Shown here: positions 25,801-40,800 of the stretch, one piece after another
Layout of the letters: each line of letters opens with the position of its first letter
Position numbering within the stretch: position 1 is the first letter of the stretch
Origin: Acanthosoma haemorrhoidale
Taxonomy: Eukaryota > Arthropoda > Insecta > Hemiptera > Acanthosomatidae
Assembly: GCA_930367205.1 (NCBI GenBank)
Contig: OV884009.1
Coordinates: 106,847,189-106,911,188 of the forward strand
Direction of reading: 5' to 3'
DNA: 64,000 bases
Translations under genes and position numbers: made by a program
Notes under the pieces: generated by a model
Told to the model about the DNA's origin: nothing
Database searches by the model: none
Seen by the model: the letters and a program-made list of their open reading frames with translations, nothing else

Positions 25801-28800
25801 ACACACTTAACTCTAAACTACTAGATTTGGATTCTGCATTAGAGTCAGGATTGATTTCCAACAAAATATCTTTAATAGATGCTCTTGATTATAACCTGTA
25901 TAACCCAACAACTGGTAGGTTTAATGACCCATTTTCAATAGGAAGCGTACAAGCTAGGAAACGCCTGACACTTTCAGAAGCATTAAATGTTGGGCTTATA
26001 GATCCGAAATCGGTTCTCGTGCGATGTGGGGGAGATATATTTGATTTATCTAATGCAATTAATGTGGGCGCGATCGACCCTGATACCGGTAAGATAATCG
26101 ATGGAGAAAACCAATTGGATTTTTTAAAAGGAAAAGCGAAGGGTTACTTCATTATTGCTCACAGTAGGGTAAGTAAATCATTAATTTTGTATATTTTTAA
26201 ATTGTGTTGTAGAATGTTTCAATATAATTAAGATTCACAAAAATATTAGTAATTAATACTGTGTATGTAATAATACTGTAATTAATCTGTTTAGTAGCAT
26301 TCTTGTATGCAAAGTTGTCATTTTAGTTTTGATTTATATATTTGTTCATCAAATATTTACTTGGATAGAAAAATAATATAATATTTATATGAATTAAACA
26401 CCAAAACTATTATTTTTTACTATTTGATTATTTAATTCGATACTGGAGTAATTGAGTAATTTATTTAGCATTAGATGATATAACTAGTATTCTAACAAGG
26501 CCCATTCGGTCATGGCATTAAGGCTTGAAGTTTTGATTTGTTCGACCTTCTACCCGCTGCTATTTGCTCACTTGTGCTTGTCAGCAGTTGATGCCTAGAT
26601 CATTTTTATTTTGTTAAAATATTATTTGACCTGTAAAGAAGTTATAACTGAAAAACGTTTAAAAAGCTTCATTAAAATATTGGTGATATTTTTGTGACTC
26701 TTGGCAAACCAATTTTGTATATTGTACCATGATGTGTTATGGTAAATTTTTCAACAAAAAGGCACTTGGAATCTATCAAGTTTACTATATAGTGTTGAAA
26801 CCTAATATCATAGTTAGTTCAAAAGTTCTTAATATACAATGGAAAAATATTAGAGGTGATGAAGTTGAAATTAATAATTCTAACAGATTTAAAAGTTTAA
26901 AAGTTATTTGATTTTGACATCATTTCTCCATAATGTTATGATTATTAGTAGTTATTAGCAAAAAAAAAAAAAAAATATACTGACATGTAGGCTTATATAG
27001 ATATCATATATATGAGCTCACACTTATCTTTTTGTTTTGAAGAATTTACTATTTTTGATTTTATATCGTCATCTAAATTTCTATACTTGGTTAATAATTA
27101 TATATAAGATTTGTTTAAGCTTACAGCAACTGTTACTAAAGAGTTTTGCAAAGGCTTATTTTTCTCATTTGAATAAGTGATCAATGTACAAGGCTTTGCA
27201 AAACAGGTTCAGTTTAAATTGAAAATGTTTGCAATTATGTATTGTTCAGCATGAGCTTTGCTTATGCGTCTCAAGTGTATGGTATTTGCTCCTCTATTGC
27301 ATACCCAATGAATCATTTCACCGCATAATTTTCATTGTTTCTTTATTTAATTTTAATTTTTTTTTCTTTTGTGTTTTAATTTATGTATCCTTTGTTATGT
27401 CCTATATTTTTTTTAATCAATTTTTTCCTTTATATGTTCTTGTTTTTTAATGATTTTGATGTTGTTTTTTTGAAGACATTAACCTTGCATTTTGTATTTT
27501 TGTCTTTTTTTATCTGTTGCAGCTACGTCATATTTTATACTGCGAAAAAAAAAAAAAAAAAATTGCCTGAGCTATGCCCCAAACAATATATTGTTTTTTT
27601 TTGACGCTTCGCTTCTAACCCTCAAACCAAACAATAAAACAAAAATAAAATTGTCGAAATGTTTTTATGGGATTGGCTCTGCTATAAGATTTATTTTATA
27701 TAAAATTTGGGCTAACAGCACGGATATATCTAGAGAGGCTAAAGAGCTACTAACTTGGTTTGATTTTTTAGTTTAATTTTTTTATATAATATACTTTATA
27801 ATATAATGTGTTATCCATCTATATTATATTGAGCTTATGTGCTGCTTAGAAATCTCAAATACATTTTTTTATCTAACTTCATGCAGTAATCAAATCTACT
27901 TGCAATGAAATATATTATAAATCAAAGAAAGTTTTAACACTATTCAAAAAAGTTGTTCATCTTAAATTAAATAGTTATAGTTTTTCTTGTGTATTTATGT
28001 TTCAAAGGAGGGCATAAGCATTTTCAAGCATGCTTTAAACAACTTTTTTTAAATCGCTATCATCACAGGAATATAATTTAATGCATGTTGCATGGGCATG
28101 GTTTAATAATTCAAATATAAAAATAATTTATTACTAGTATTAAGCCTATCTCTATTACTTATATTTTTTTAATTAATGACTTAAATAAATTTATATTTAG
28201 ATATTTTCTGCAAATAAAATGATTTGTTTACTGTGACAAATTTAATTCAAATAGTTATAACTTAATGGATGTTCTGGCCGTTTTCTTGTGTAGCAAGCTA
28301 TGGAAGAGAAGTACAAACTGTGTGATGACAATTTACGATCCTTGCTCGACTGGATTGCAGAAGTAGAGGCAAGACTTGCTCAACAAGAGCCAGTCCAAGA
28401 AGATCTTGACCGTCTTCGTAATCAAATCAATATCTTGAAGGTAATAAGCTAATAATTTTTATCTTCTTCATATGAAGATATGATTGCAAGTTGTTATTTC
28501 ATTTTTACTTGCAGTTGCTAAAGGAGGAATTAGACTCGCAACAAAGAATGGTGTTCAACTGCCTGGAAGAAGTAAGAACGGTTGCTTCGACTGGCAGCGA
28601 ATATCTTACTCGAGACGAAGTATCAACACTGGACAAGAATGGAAAATCACTAAGGTAAAAAGTGTCTGCTAATACCTATTATTGTAACAATTATTATTGC
28701 ATTTCTGAAACATTGTCTTGGTGTTGGTGGATTTCTTCCTAATTCCATTTTTTGTTTGTCCAGCTTAGTGAGGACTTGAAATCCCTACTAATCTCTTTTG

Positions 28801-31800
28801 TTTCTGGTAGATTTTGTAGACTGGTAGACCGATCCTCTCACCCTAAATCTTCGTCAAGCTTCCATCACTTTTCTTGATTCTTATATATGAGAGGATTTAA
28901 TTTAATTTCTTATGCAACTATTGTTCAATTTTATTTACAAGCCCTGCTTTCGCTCATAGCAACTAATTATTGGAGTAAATACTACAGTGTAAGCAGATGT
29001 TAACAATAAAGTTAATATTGTCTTCTGCTCTCACTTGATTTCTATATACTTCTTCACCTTATTTTTTCTAAGCAGTGCTGTTGTAGAGTAAACCAACAGT
29101 TCTCAATAAACTTAAAATATAATTTTATTATTCATGAATCTTTGAATAAATTAAAGTCATTATTTAAAACATTAATTTTTTAAGAAAGAAATTATAAAAA
29201 ATATGAAAATAGTGTGAATAATTTAACAATTAATGAAAAAATTCATGGAGAAAGAAAATATAGAAAGTTAATTTGTTTGTATGCTATCAGTGATTTTATT
29301 CAAGTTAAGTTAAATTCCAATGCTTGTATTTTGAATTAGTTTTGTTACTGTAGCTGAAGAATTAAGTTCAACAAATTGTAGGCTGAATGTATTGTTGAGA
29401 TAAGGCCGTTTGGCTGCTGTTATAAGTTTTATTGGTTTTTGTCTTTGCATTGTTTCCTGTTATGTTTTTACATGAATTACTCCTTTAATAGTTAAGAAAA
29501 CATATTGTATTATTACCTAAATTGTGGTCAGTCAATCCTTTCTTATACAATCTCTGGATGCCTGTTTCTCAGATGTTAATTAGCAATAGTGAATTGATAT
29601 AGTTATTCTTAGATTTTTGATAGAAATGTTCTTGTAAATACTACACTAAATTATTTATGTTATTATTATATATTTATGATGTTCTTTTTTTTAATATGAA
29701 GTTTACATAGGATCACTATTAACCATTTTCACTTGTTTCTTAACTTAATGAACATTCTATTTAGGTTATTGGCTGAAAATATTTTATAATGCCAGTCACA
29801 TAATTTATTATGGAAATTATTGATTACAAGGGTGATTCAAATATAAATGATAATTTTTTTATGCATTTATTGATTAATAATGTGTGCTTAATAAATATAC
29901 ACTTTTGAAACCTAAACCTTCAGTTTTTCTCTACGATATAGAGCATCCTGCACACTCAACACACTTTTGCCAATGATTTAGAACCTTGAACATTCCTAGT
30001 TAAAAAAAAGTTTTAAGGGGGAATCGTCAACCAATTGCGCACATGCTTCTTAACGTGTTCGTTGTTTTTGAATTGTTCCCTTCAAAGCGATTCTCTCATG
30101 GGCGCAAACAAAAAATAGTCGCTGGGGGACAAAGCTGGACTGTAGGGAAGGTGGTCAAGGGTTTACCAGTGCATTTCCTTCAATTTGTCCCTGTCAATTT
30201 GCAGTGTGAGGCCTAGTGGTGCCTTGATGACATTTCTGATGGGGGGCATACCTCATCTTTTATTTCGGTAGGTAGGCGACTTTTGTTGACTCTAACAACT
30301 GGAAATAGTTAGCTGCATTCACTGTACATTGATCGTGAAGAAAATAAATAAGTAAAACTCTGTAGAAAAAAAACAAACCAAAAACTGTTGTGATAAAAAT
30401 TTTCTGGTGGAGGGACAGGTTTTGGCCTTCACCAGGCAGGCTTCATCCTTTCTTTGCCACTCCTTACTTGCCATTTTTTATTCTGGAGTGAATCACAGTA
30501 GTGATGGATCCATAAACTGTGTCTTGAGGCGAGTTGAAATCTCCGAGGGTTAACCCCTTCATTGGTTAAAAACTTTATAATACCACATTGCGCAACAGAC
30601 AAAGGAAAATCTTGCTCACTCAGGGTTGCTATACATGGATAGAACAGAGTGAAGTGGCTAGGCAAGCTGGTTCCCCCTTCCTAACACACCAACCTTCAAC
30701 CCTCCTCCACTCCACCATCCAGCTCGGAAATGCTTGCTAGGTACATTATCAAAATTACCGTTTATATTTGAATTACTCTCGCATTACAGAAAATTATTTT
30801 TTTTTATGCTTTATCTTGGTTTTTGTTAGGCTTAGAAACCACATCTATATTAACATTTAAAGGTCTACCGGAGTATTTAATATTAATTTATTATAATGAT
30901 TTATTTGCTGACAGTATGTTTTATTTGTGGTCTAGGAGCCGTTATGATCGTGCCAATGAGAAAACTGATAAGCTACTGAAAAGGTTAACAAATTCAGGAG
31001 ATCATTTATCAAAATTCAAGTGAGTTTTTATTTCTGCATTGTTTTTAAATTAAACTCGTTTTATTATTTCACATGTTAATGTTTTTCATTAATCAATATA
31101 TATTTTACCAACATAAATTTTGATATATTAATTATTAACTAAATTATATTATTTAAATTAATATATGAAATTACTGTTCAATATATCAAAGAAATTAAGG
31201 ATAAAGAACATGATTTGAAAAAGAAAAAGAAAATAAAGTAACACCTTTATATAATAATTTTTCATAAATATTAGTATAACGATCGCTTAAAAAGAAGTAT
31301 ATAAATAGTTAGATTTGATTTGTTCTAAACCTTAAGGGAACAAAATAGAACTTTTTATATAAATAGCTTCCATGCTGACAGTTGTGGACACAATGTTTTT
31401 ATTATTAGATTTATTATATTCTAAATCACATAATTTTCAGCCAAAAGAAAAAGATATTACACAGCTGGAACTTATAATAATTACTAATTATGTATACATT
31501 GCTAGATCTGAAACGAAAGCTCTGACTGAATGGATGACAAAAGCTCGGTTCCAAGTGGAAGAGAAAGAACGTCAATTGTCAAGCCTTAGCGCGAATGATA
31601 CAACTGTGCGCGAACTATTAGGTGATGTTATAGCTCACCAAGCTGACCTCAGATTCATATCTATGGCAGCTAACAAATTCTACGAGGAGTCTAAGGTATT
31701 TTTTCAATTCACACTAATTTTTCTAAAGCTAAGATCTTTACAGATAATGGTATGAGCACTCCAAATGCTGATAAACACTTCTGACATGATTATATTATTA

Positions 31801-34800
31801 TATTCTAGGAATTCTTGTCAACTTTAAACGACTTCAGGACATCTCTCCAGTCTCGTCTTTCCCATATTGACTACTCACTTGCTGGTTCTGAAATTAAAGG
31901 CACTGTTAACAAGGTAGTTTCTCTCAACTATTATTATATATTGAGATATGTATCAGGTAGATCCTGTGATTAATGGTTGTTCTTTATGTCTGTTCAGGTG
32001 TCTAATGAATATAGAGATCTGCTGAGTAGGGCAAATGCTCTGTCAGACAAAGTGACTGGTCTTAATGCAAAGAGGCGAGACTTTGACCAAGCCCTGGAAC
32101 GATTGAAGCAATGGATGTCCACCGCTGAGCCTAGAGCAAACAAGGTACTATCCACTCTATTCAAATCACCAATAAACAAAATCAATTTCATTCAATAATA
32201 ATCTTAATATTTAATAGTCCAACAATAATAATAGTTACAGTTACACCATACTTAGCAATACTTCACATTCTTTATTTCTGGATTGATTAGCCGCATTAAT
32301 AATTAATTAATTATCTATTTTTTACAAATCGTATCGTTTCATTAAAAAAAAACTTAATTTATGATAAATATTATATAGGTAATATTAATTATTGCTAGTC
32401 GGAGCCTGTGATCCAACTGGTTTTGTAATTTGTAGTCAAAGAATAAATAGTGTCAGGGATTTGAACTCTGAATTGGGTTTGAATTCTGCCTTGTTATTGC
32501 CTTGAACATTTGTTTTGTAAATAATGTACTGAAATAATTAAATAACATTAGTATGATGAGTTTGATTTAAAACAGTTAGATAGGAACAATCTTTGAATCC
32601 TTGAAAAAAAAACAACCAAAAAACAGAGCTTGGTAGTTCTGTTGGTTTCTACACAATTCGCTCTCATTCCAAATCTTACTTATGTATAGCAATAATTTTT
32701 CAACTGCACACTATTACAGAAGCAGTTATTCTAGAAGGAAAAGGGACTTTTTTATGAAACCTTAGTTTGAGTAAAAATTGTTCATCATATGCTTAATCTT
32801 CTCTTGTACTTTATTTACGTGGATAAAACTAACTTGTAAAAAAAAAATATATTGTAGACATTTTTAATATGATCAGTAAATATCTTATAGATGTATGTTT
32901 CTCTCTAGGCCCTCTCTGAACCTTTAGCTGCAGACCCCCATGGTCTCGAAGAACAATTGAACAGGGCAAAAACTCTCAACAATGAGTTCTTAGCCCAGGG
33001 TCGCCTCGTTGACAATCTTAAACAGGTTACCATGATTCAAAGATGAAATGAATTTAAATTCTATTTAAATTTTCTTGTTTATAAAGTTTTGTGGAAATGA
33101 AATTTCAGGCTTTAGAGTCACTTCCAAGAGATCCAAGTGTCACTGGTCCATTGGAAGTGGCAGTATCAGAGCTCGCTGGACGCTATGGACATCTATCAGA
33201 ATCACTGTTGAACAGATGCGGTGTTCTTGAATCTGCTCTTGCCCAATCGCAAGGAGTCGAAGACTCACTTGACTCCATTACATCTTGGATCTCATCAGCT
33301 GAAAACAGCCTTAAGTAAATATTTTCATCCATCCCTTTCAAATGTTTGTTTTTTAAACTTGGAGGGATGTTTATTTTGTTTTCTTTTTTAAGGGCGTTGA
33401 GTAGGCCAGCCTCTTTACTTAAGGACAGATTAGAAGACCAGATTAGAGAATTAAGACTACTATTGTCTGACATTGATACCCACAGGGACACCGTGGATGG
33501 AGTTGTCAATCAAGCCAAGACACTTGTTGGCCAACAAGCAAACCACCGACTTTCAAAGAGGGTAGATGCAAAACTAAAAGACGTATTATCCCGGTAAAAA
33601 ACCTGTATACTCTTCCTTACAATTCTTTGTTGTTGTTTGTTATAATTTCTAAATTTATTTGTTTTGATTAAATACCTAAATTTTTGTAGGTTTGAGAAAT
33701 TATCAGAAAGGGCCAGCAAGAGGTCAGAACTCCTTGGTGAAATTACAGCTGGGCTCACATCTTTCTCTGCTCAGGCTTCTGAAACAGAAAATTGGCTTGC
33801 TGAGGCCAATGAACTTTTGGTCACAGAAAGCTCCGTACGTAACTTTATTTGTAATAATATATGTCCTTCTCATGAGCATCTATTAGCATATATTATTTCC
33901 TCTACAACCATTTAATATCATCTCACCCATATTTCTGTATGGGTTTAGATTGAAACTCTGTTGACCCAGAGGGAAGCAAAGAAAGAAACTGTTGAGAAAG
34001 TACTTCGAGAGGGTAGAGCTTTAGTATCGAAGAAAGATGTCACAGATACTGGTCATGTCAGAGACAGGCTTAAGGTACGCCATCAGATTATTTAAACAGA
34101 TATAGAAAGTTTGGCTAGTTCAAATTGTTTCTTAAATTTAAATAGTTAAATAATATATATTCAATTATAAAACATATATTTTATTATTAATGTAGTAGTA
34201 CAAGTTTATCACATCAACCAAAAGTTATTTGTTATAAAACAAAACAAAAACCACTATGTCACATTTATAATTTTCTTTTAAATGACATTACAATGCAATT
34301 ACCACCACTTTTTGGCATTAAAACACTGTTATTATTTTAAAAACTATTACGAGGGTGGTCTGAAATGGAAAATATTTATAATTAACTTTTAGGTATTTTT
34401 TTGAAAAGTTTTGCATTAATGAATAATTTTATATGGTTATTGTATTTTATATTAGTATATTAGTAGTGGTTATTTATATTATGTTTGTAGAATATTGAGA
34501 GTAGTTGGAGAGAATTAAATACTCATCTCGATGAAAGGCAAAGGCTTATGCGATCAAGAGCTGAACATACACAAACCTACGAGAAACTTCGAGATCAGGT
34601 AATTTTGTTTTTTTAATAATTGATCACGTTATAAAAAATAATTCTTCTAAGCTAATTATTCATAATAAGTAAATATAAAATTTATTTCTTAGTTAGCTCA
34701 GTTATTGCATTATTTACAGGTATTATCTTGGCTGCAATCCATAGAATCAAGGATTACCTCTTTGGAACCAACTGCATTGCTCATAGATGTTCTCAAACGT

Positions 34801-37800
34801 CAAGCTGAAGAAATTAAAGTAATTATTTACTCTTGTTGTCCAAATACGTCTTAAAAATAAAAATAAATTCTCTGTAATTAAGATATGTTAGACTTTTAAT
34901 GATTTTGTGCAATCGAATAAGTTATGATATTTTTATTTCAACTTGAACTTATTTTCAGAAAAATGAGGTGTTATACATTGATAAATATGTTAAGTTGTTT
35001 TTTTGTATTGATATTGTTATTAAAATTAATAATTATAAGGTAAAGATTGAATAGTAAAACAATGATGTATTATATCAAGAGCTAATACCTGTAAGGATTG
35101 TTATATTTAAGATACCTCAAATTAATGGCAATGCAGCAGTTTATTTATGTTACTGTTATATTATAATCTGTTTATTTTTGCTGAAAGGCAGTCTGTGTGT
35201 CAAATGTTGAACAATTTTGTATATGTGATTTTATGTTATCTTCAGGTGCATAATTCTAAAGGTACCATTAGTAAAATCTTAATATTTAATTCACCACTTA
35301 AGGAACTCTTTCTCAACAATGTTGCACTTCATCTTATTATAATTAGCTAATTTTGTTATGAATATGTGATATAATTTATCATTATTATTTGGTTATTATT
35401 ATTGATTATTTTATTTGCAGCCATTGATAAAAGAGCACAAAGAATACAGCTCTACCATAGACAGGCTGTTTGATGTAGGAAGCTCGTTGGAGTCTATGAC
35501 TAGGTCTGAATCACCGTCTAGGAGGCGTAGTTCTACCAGCCCAATCAAGAGGTTGTCTTCTTCTTCTTGTAAGTATTCGTATCGACTTTTATCCTTTTTC
35601 TTTCTTGTTACTCCTTCTAAATTTTGTCAAAAATTCAAATGAGATAACATTTTCAAAGAAAAAGTGGATATTTGTATTGGGAAATTATTCTATATTTAGA
35701 TTATAGATATTCTATTTACACGTTACTTATTAATCTATCAAGCAGCTCTTCATTACTATCATATAATTATTGCTATGAAAATCTGTCATCGTATTTGCCA
35801 ATACAGTGAAACCTTTAATTAATGGACAGCCCTGGTGCAAATGATTTTGTTCATTATTATGTCACGGAGGTGTACTTTAAAGAGATGTTATAGTTTTTCA
35901 TAAGTGTGTAGATATTAATTTTCTGTTCTTCAATTTTCCTTATATGTATTTAAGACATGTTAGGTGCAATAAAAAAATGCTTTACACAAAACAGATTTTT
36001 ATTCAAATCAACATAATTTAAAATATTGTTGTAACACAGATGTATGTATTGGATAAATTATGTTCATATTATAATATAAAAACTACAACATAAAATAATT
36101 ATGATAGGTAAATATTTTCAATTAAGTGAATTTATGTAAAATTTCAAAAGGCATTTTTATTTTTAGACCTACTTAGAAAGAAAAATTGATCTAATTTTGT
36201 TTGTCGTAGTGTAGATTCACTGTGTTTCGATTCTATAATCATCTAAATGTCAGCTGCCATTTTGACACCCAGAGTATCGTCATGACAGAAAAAAAATTCT
36301 TTAATTTTTTTAGCATTGTAATGCTTCGAAAAAATTTATTATATGTTTGTTGATTTTTGGTTGTTCTTCGTCAATTTCTTCTTCACTTCTACAATTTTCT
36401 TCCAAAGTTTCCATTGTCTTAGCGATGTCCATAGAATCATCATCAGTAACTTAATTTTCATCAATCACCTAGTAGTTAATTTATCATTTGTTTTAAGCTA
36501 CAAACCTAAAAAAAACATTTTTCTGTTTTATTTTTTTATCAAATTTCATAAGAGAAACTGGCAGTCAAATTTCAAAAGATAGGTGGACGGTTATTTTATG
36601 TTTAAACCTCGCTGGTGAATTTGAACCTCTTACGATTGAAGTCATACAACCACGTTGCTTTGAAGAAGTTGACGTGACAAAGACTTGGATGACCAGGGCA
36701 GTTTTCTCTGATTGGCTAATGAAATTGGATAATAAAATATAAAAAGAAAACAGAAAACTTTTGTTATTTTTAGATAATGTATTATTTCCATTGGAAGATG
36801 TAGTTTTAAATAACATTGAATTAATCTTTTTCCCGCTGAACACCACATCATAATGCCAACTGTTAGACCACAAAAAACTTTAAAGTTGAATACTGCAATT
36901 TCCTCCTTTTAGTGTCATACTTTTGTCAGGTAATACACTGAAAAAGAGAGAGGCTTTAGTAATTCTATATCATACCTTTTAATTTTTGAGTCCACTCAAA
37001 CACGATCTCTTCTTTAATGCACACAGCTTCACAAAAGATAGATTTGTATTTCATGTTATGCTGGGTCTTGAATTTTTGCAATGATCCCATTGTTCATACG
37101 AAACATTGTATTAAAATGCTGGTACGAAAAAAATCGTCTGGTAATAGACAGTAACACACAAGTGTTGATTTTATGTGTAATATTTATGATTTATTTCAGT
37201 GTTGAGGAGGAATTCACAAGAAGGGTCTCCAAGTCCAACAAAATCCCTCTTTAATGTAACATCACCTCTTAGTACAGCATCAAGTGGCTTCGGAAGTAGA
37301 AGATCGTCTCAAGATATTTTTCATGTTGAAGGTTTGGAGCTATCATCTTAACTAAAATAATACGTTTATGTTATATTTATTAGAGTTTGATTTTCTTATA
37401 ATATATATATATTTTCTAGAAGTGACAGGTGTTCAACAAGAGCTGTCTGAGATCAACAATCGTTACTCAAGCATCGGCATGAAAGTTAATGAGAGACAGC
37501 TCGAAATCGATAATTGCAGAGAGGAGTTGAGGAAGGCGACCGAGAATTTGAGGTTACTTGATTCATTTTTAGAGAGGGTAAGCATTTATTAATTTAACTA
37601 CAACAAAAAATTGTAAGAAAATATGATAACTAAATTTGTTATGTTAAATTAGATTTAAAATTTATGCTGTACATCATTAAATTGTATCAATGTAAAATGG
37701 TTCTTATGTGTCAATAATTTTCTTTCAGATTTCTCGCTCACAACCCAGAGACGGTTTGCCGAATGGAAGAGAAGAGGCAGATAAGATTAATAGGGTTCTC

Positions 37801-40800
37801 AAAGTAAGAGTTTTGAGCAAGTAAATTCCATATTTAATACCTAACCATTTAATTTAATAGACCCTATATTATTTGTTTGTGATTCTAGGGACTGGTTGAA
37901 GAAATGTATGAAAAGCAATCTGCACTTGATAGTACCAGGACAAGCGTCACCGAACTTTTGAGGAGACGACCAGGTGCTATCGGCTCAGATCAACTATCAT
38001 CTCATGTGTCACAGGTTACCACTAAGTGGAAATCTCTTCATGATTCACTTAAAGTGAGGTAAGTTATTTTTAACTATTTACTGTATTTATTACTGTATAA
38101 GGCGCTTTTTTTTTTTTTTTTTTTAAATCTTAGTGATTGCCATATTCTTTGAAACTTTTAGTCACACACTGCTAACAATTTATACAATTTTTTAAAAATC
38201 ATTTTTTTTTTTGGATAATATGTTGAAAAGATGCCCATTAATAAATTTAAGAAAAATCTAACATGTTTTATCAATCAAAGCTGTTATACCTACTAATAAT
38301 CCACTCAAAACTTGTTAATATTGTGATTTTTTTTTCTTCTTTCAGATAATCGATGTAAGATTATTAATATATAAGTGTGTTCATTATGAAATTAAATAAA
38401 TTTATTTTCATAATTGTTAGCCAAAGAAAAATTATAGTGACAGGGTCAGGTGCTCTTTCCAACTGAGCCATTCCTATCCGACCTTTAGTCTAGTCAATTT
38501 CTAATCTCTTAAGCTGGTATATTATAAACTCCGAAATATCACCAACGTGACAACCTTCTACAGAAGACTTCAAGATAGTTTTAAAATTTTTTCAAAATCC
38601 TATTTGCTTTTTATGGCATCCCGTCCCTCACTTTTTCTAGGCCCGTCACTATATTTTTTCTTTGACTAATAGTTATTAAGCCTGTGGGATTAAATACCAC
38701 AACTAGTAATTATGATTTTTTTCATACTTAGCAATTTGAATTGTATATAAGTACTTGCTCATAGTGTGGTCATTTCATAGATGTTTTTATTTTATTCTGA
38801 ATAGGATCCAATTTGTTGAAGATGTCAAAGATGTATACGATTCCTACGAGATGTTATCCAATTGGCTGTCTGCTAAAGAGAGAATGTTCGCAGCATTAGG
38901 CCCAATATCACCCGATCCAAGAATGGTACAGGTAGGTGCAGATAAAAATTGTATAAGAATACAATTGGGTATCATCTTTTGTTCTACAATAGGGTTCTGA
39001 AATGATTCAATCTAACTGAAATTCCATAGGTATAATCTACAACACCTCTAAATATGTTGATGAGAATATATCTAAAATATGAATTATGGGGGAAATAAAC
39101 ATGAAAATAGGCAGGTCAGTTCCGCTAACTTTTAAGATTTCTTAAGTCCCCCCATATTGAGACCAGATATATATCTAATCAGGGACTCAATTGTTTCTTT
39201 GGCTGTTAAATAGTAATAATTATAAATAATATTGATTGTATTATATATTGACCATAGTAAAAAATTGCTCAGTTAATGGGTATATTTATAAACTTCTTGA
39301 TTCCATAAATAATTTAGCTGTTTAAAGGTAATAAGTGAAAGCAAAGCTATCAATTTGAAAGAATGAAACTTCTAATTTTCAGGTTTTCATAGGTAAGTCA
39401 AAAATATTCATGATTTGTTTATACTTGTTAACTTTATATAAGTGTCGAGGTCCTGGGACCTTATTTCATCTATGGCAGGAAGGACATGAGATAAATAAAT
39501 AAATTTGTACATCTATATTGTTCCTTCATTTTTTATGTCGTTCATTTTGATTATATCTTTTCAAAAATATAATTTAGTTTATGATTGGTATAAACAAATT
39601 TTAATCCCTTTAATAAAAATCCTTTGATTTAATGGGAAGAAAATGGCAAGGCAACTGAAGGGGACGAGTCATTTTTTACAGGCTGCTTTGTCAAATTACT
39701 ATGTTAAGTTTTATTATTTCAGGTTCAAATTGACCAGGTTCAAGTTCTGCGTGAAGAAATGAGAGCTAATAGACCTCAATTAGAACACTTGGTTAGTGTT
39801 TGTACATCTGTTGCTGGGGCGGCCCCTGATGGTGTTAAGTTAAGGTTAGTATCTAATCGGTCCACATTAAATTAGTTAGTTGATGGTTCATATTAAAATA
39901 GTTTCATGAGACAAGGAAATAGAAATTAACTGAAACATTTGATTATAGATGTTCCCTTATTAATGTTGATTTGATCTGTAGGTCAAAGGTGAGCGGGATT
40001 TCTGACAGGTGGGAAGAGTTGTCTAGGAAACTAGAGGCAAGAGCAAGCTCATTGGGTGCTGCTGTAGACTCAAGCCGTGACTTTGATTCCGGCCTCACAC
40101 GCCTCAAAGATGCCCTATCCAATATCTCAGCTCAAGTAGACTCAATACCCTCTGAACCGTCGGAAGAATCCTTGAGGAAGATTCAGGTAACTTATTTATC
40201 TCACTCATTGTTCATTTTAAAAGGACTTAATTTAAAAACAGCTGAATTATGATAAATGAAGTGAATTTCAGAAACTGTCCAAGTTAACTTAATAATTAAT
40301 ATTGATTTAACAGTAACAATCACCCTGGCTTTATAATTACTAGCCAAAAAAAAGATAGTGACAGGGCAGGACCTGCTGATCTCAGGTCAGGCACTGAGTC
40401 TTAACAAGCCATCCCCGTTGAATTGTTAGCCTAGTCAATCATTAATTTCTTTTGCCGGTTTCATATAACCTCTCGAAAAGGAGACTACAATGTAGTCCTA
40501 TTTAAATTTACTAATAGATTGTTTGCTTTTACAGCATATTATATTTTATTAATATAATCTTTCTTGGGGTTAGGGTTGCGAAAGGCAGCTGGAAGGTGTG
40601 CGACAATTGTTGGCAGATGCAGAGAGTGCAGGCATGGAGCTGTGCAGAGTTTTAACAGACCCAGCATCAAGGTCAGACATTCAGGCGAAGCTAGGTGACG
40701 TCAACAAGCAGTACAGTCTCTTACAAGCTAAACTAGATCAGAGGAAGGCTGAGATAGAGGCAATGGTCAAGTAAGTCCTATCATTAACCAGCATAAAGAA

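Noticed and set aside
27229..27776. Overlapping hydrophobic plus-strand frames
   Set aside because: T-rich intron sequence gives Phe/Leu-rich chance frames; no signal or family resemblance.
31372..31505. Possible longer exon 20 starting at 31372
   Set aside because: Phase from exon 19 requires the acceptor at 31504-31505, and the upstream part is AT-rich without spectrin character.
34349..34366. Mariner terminal repeat
   Set aside because: Only one 18-base TIR-like stretch, with no partner end or transposase; kept as a remark in the intron entry.
35246..35262. Possible tiny exon bounded by CAG and GTACC
   Set aside because: Exon 29 joins exon 30 in frame with the expected family sequence; nothing supports an extra exon.
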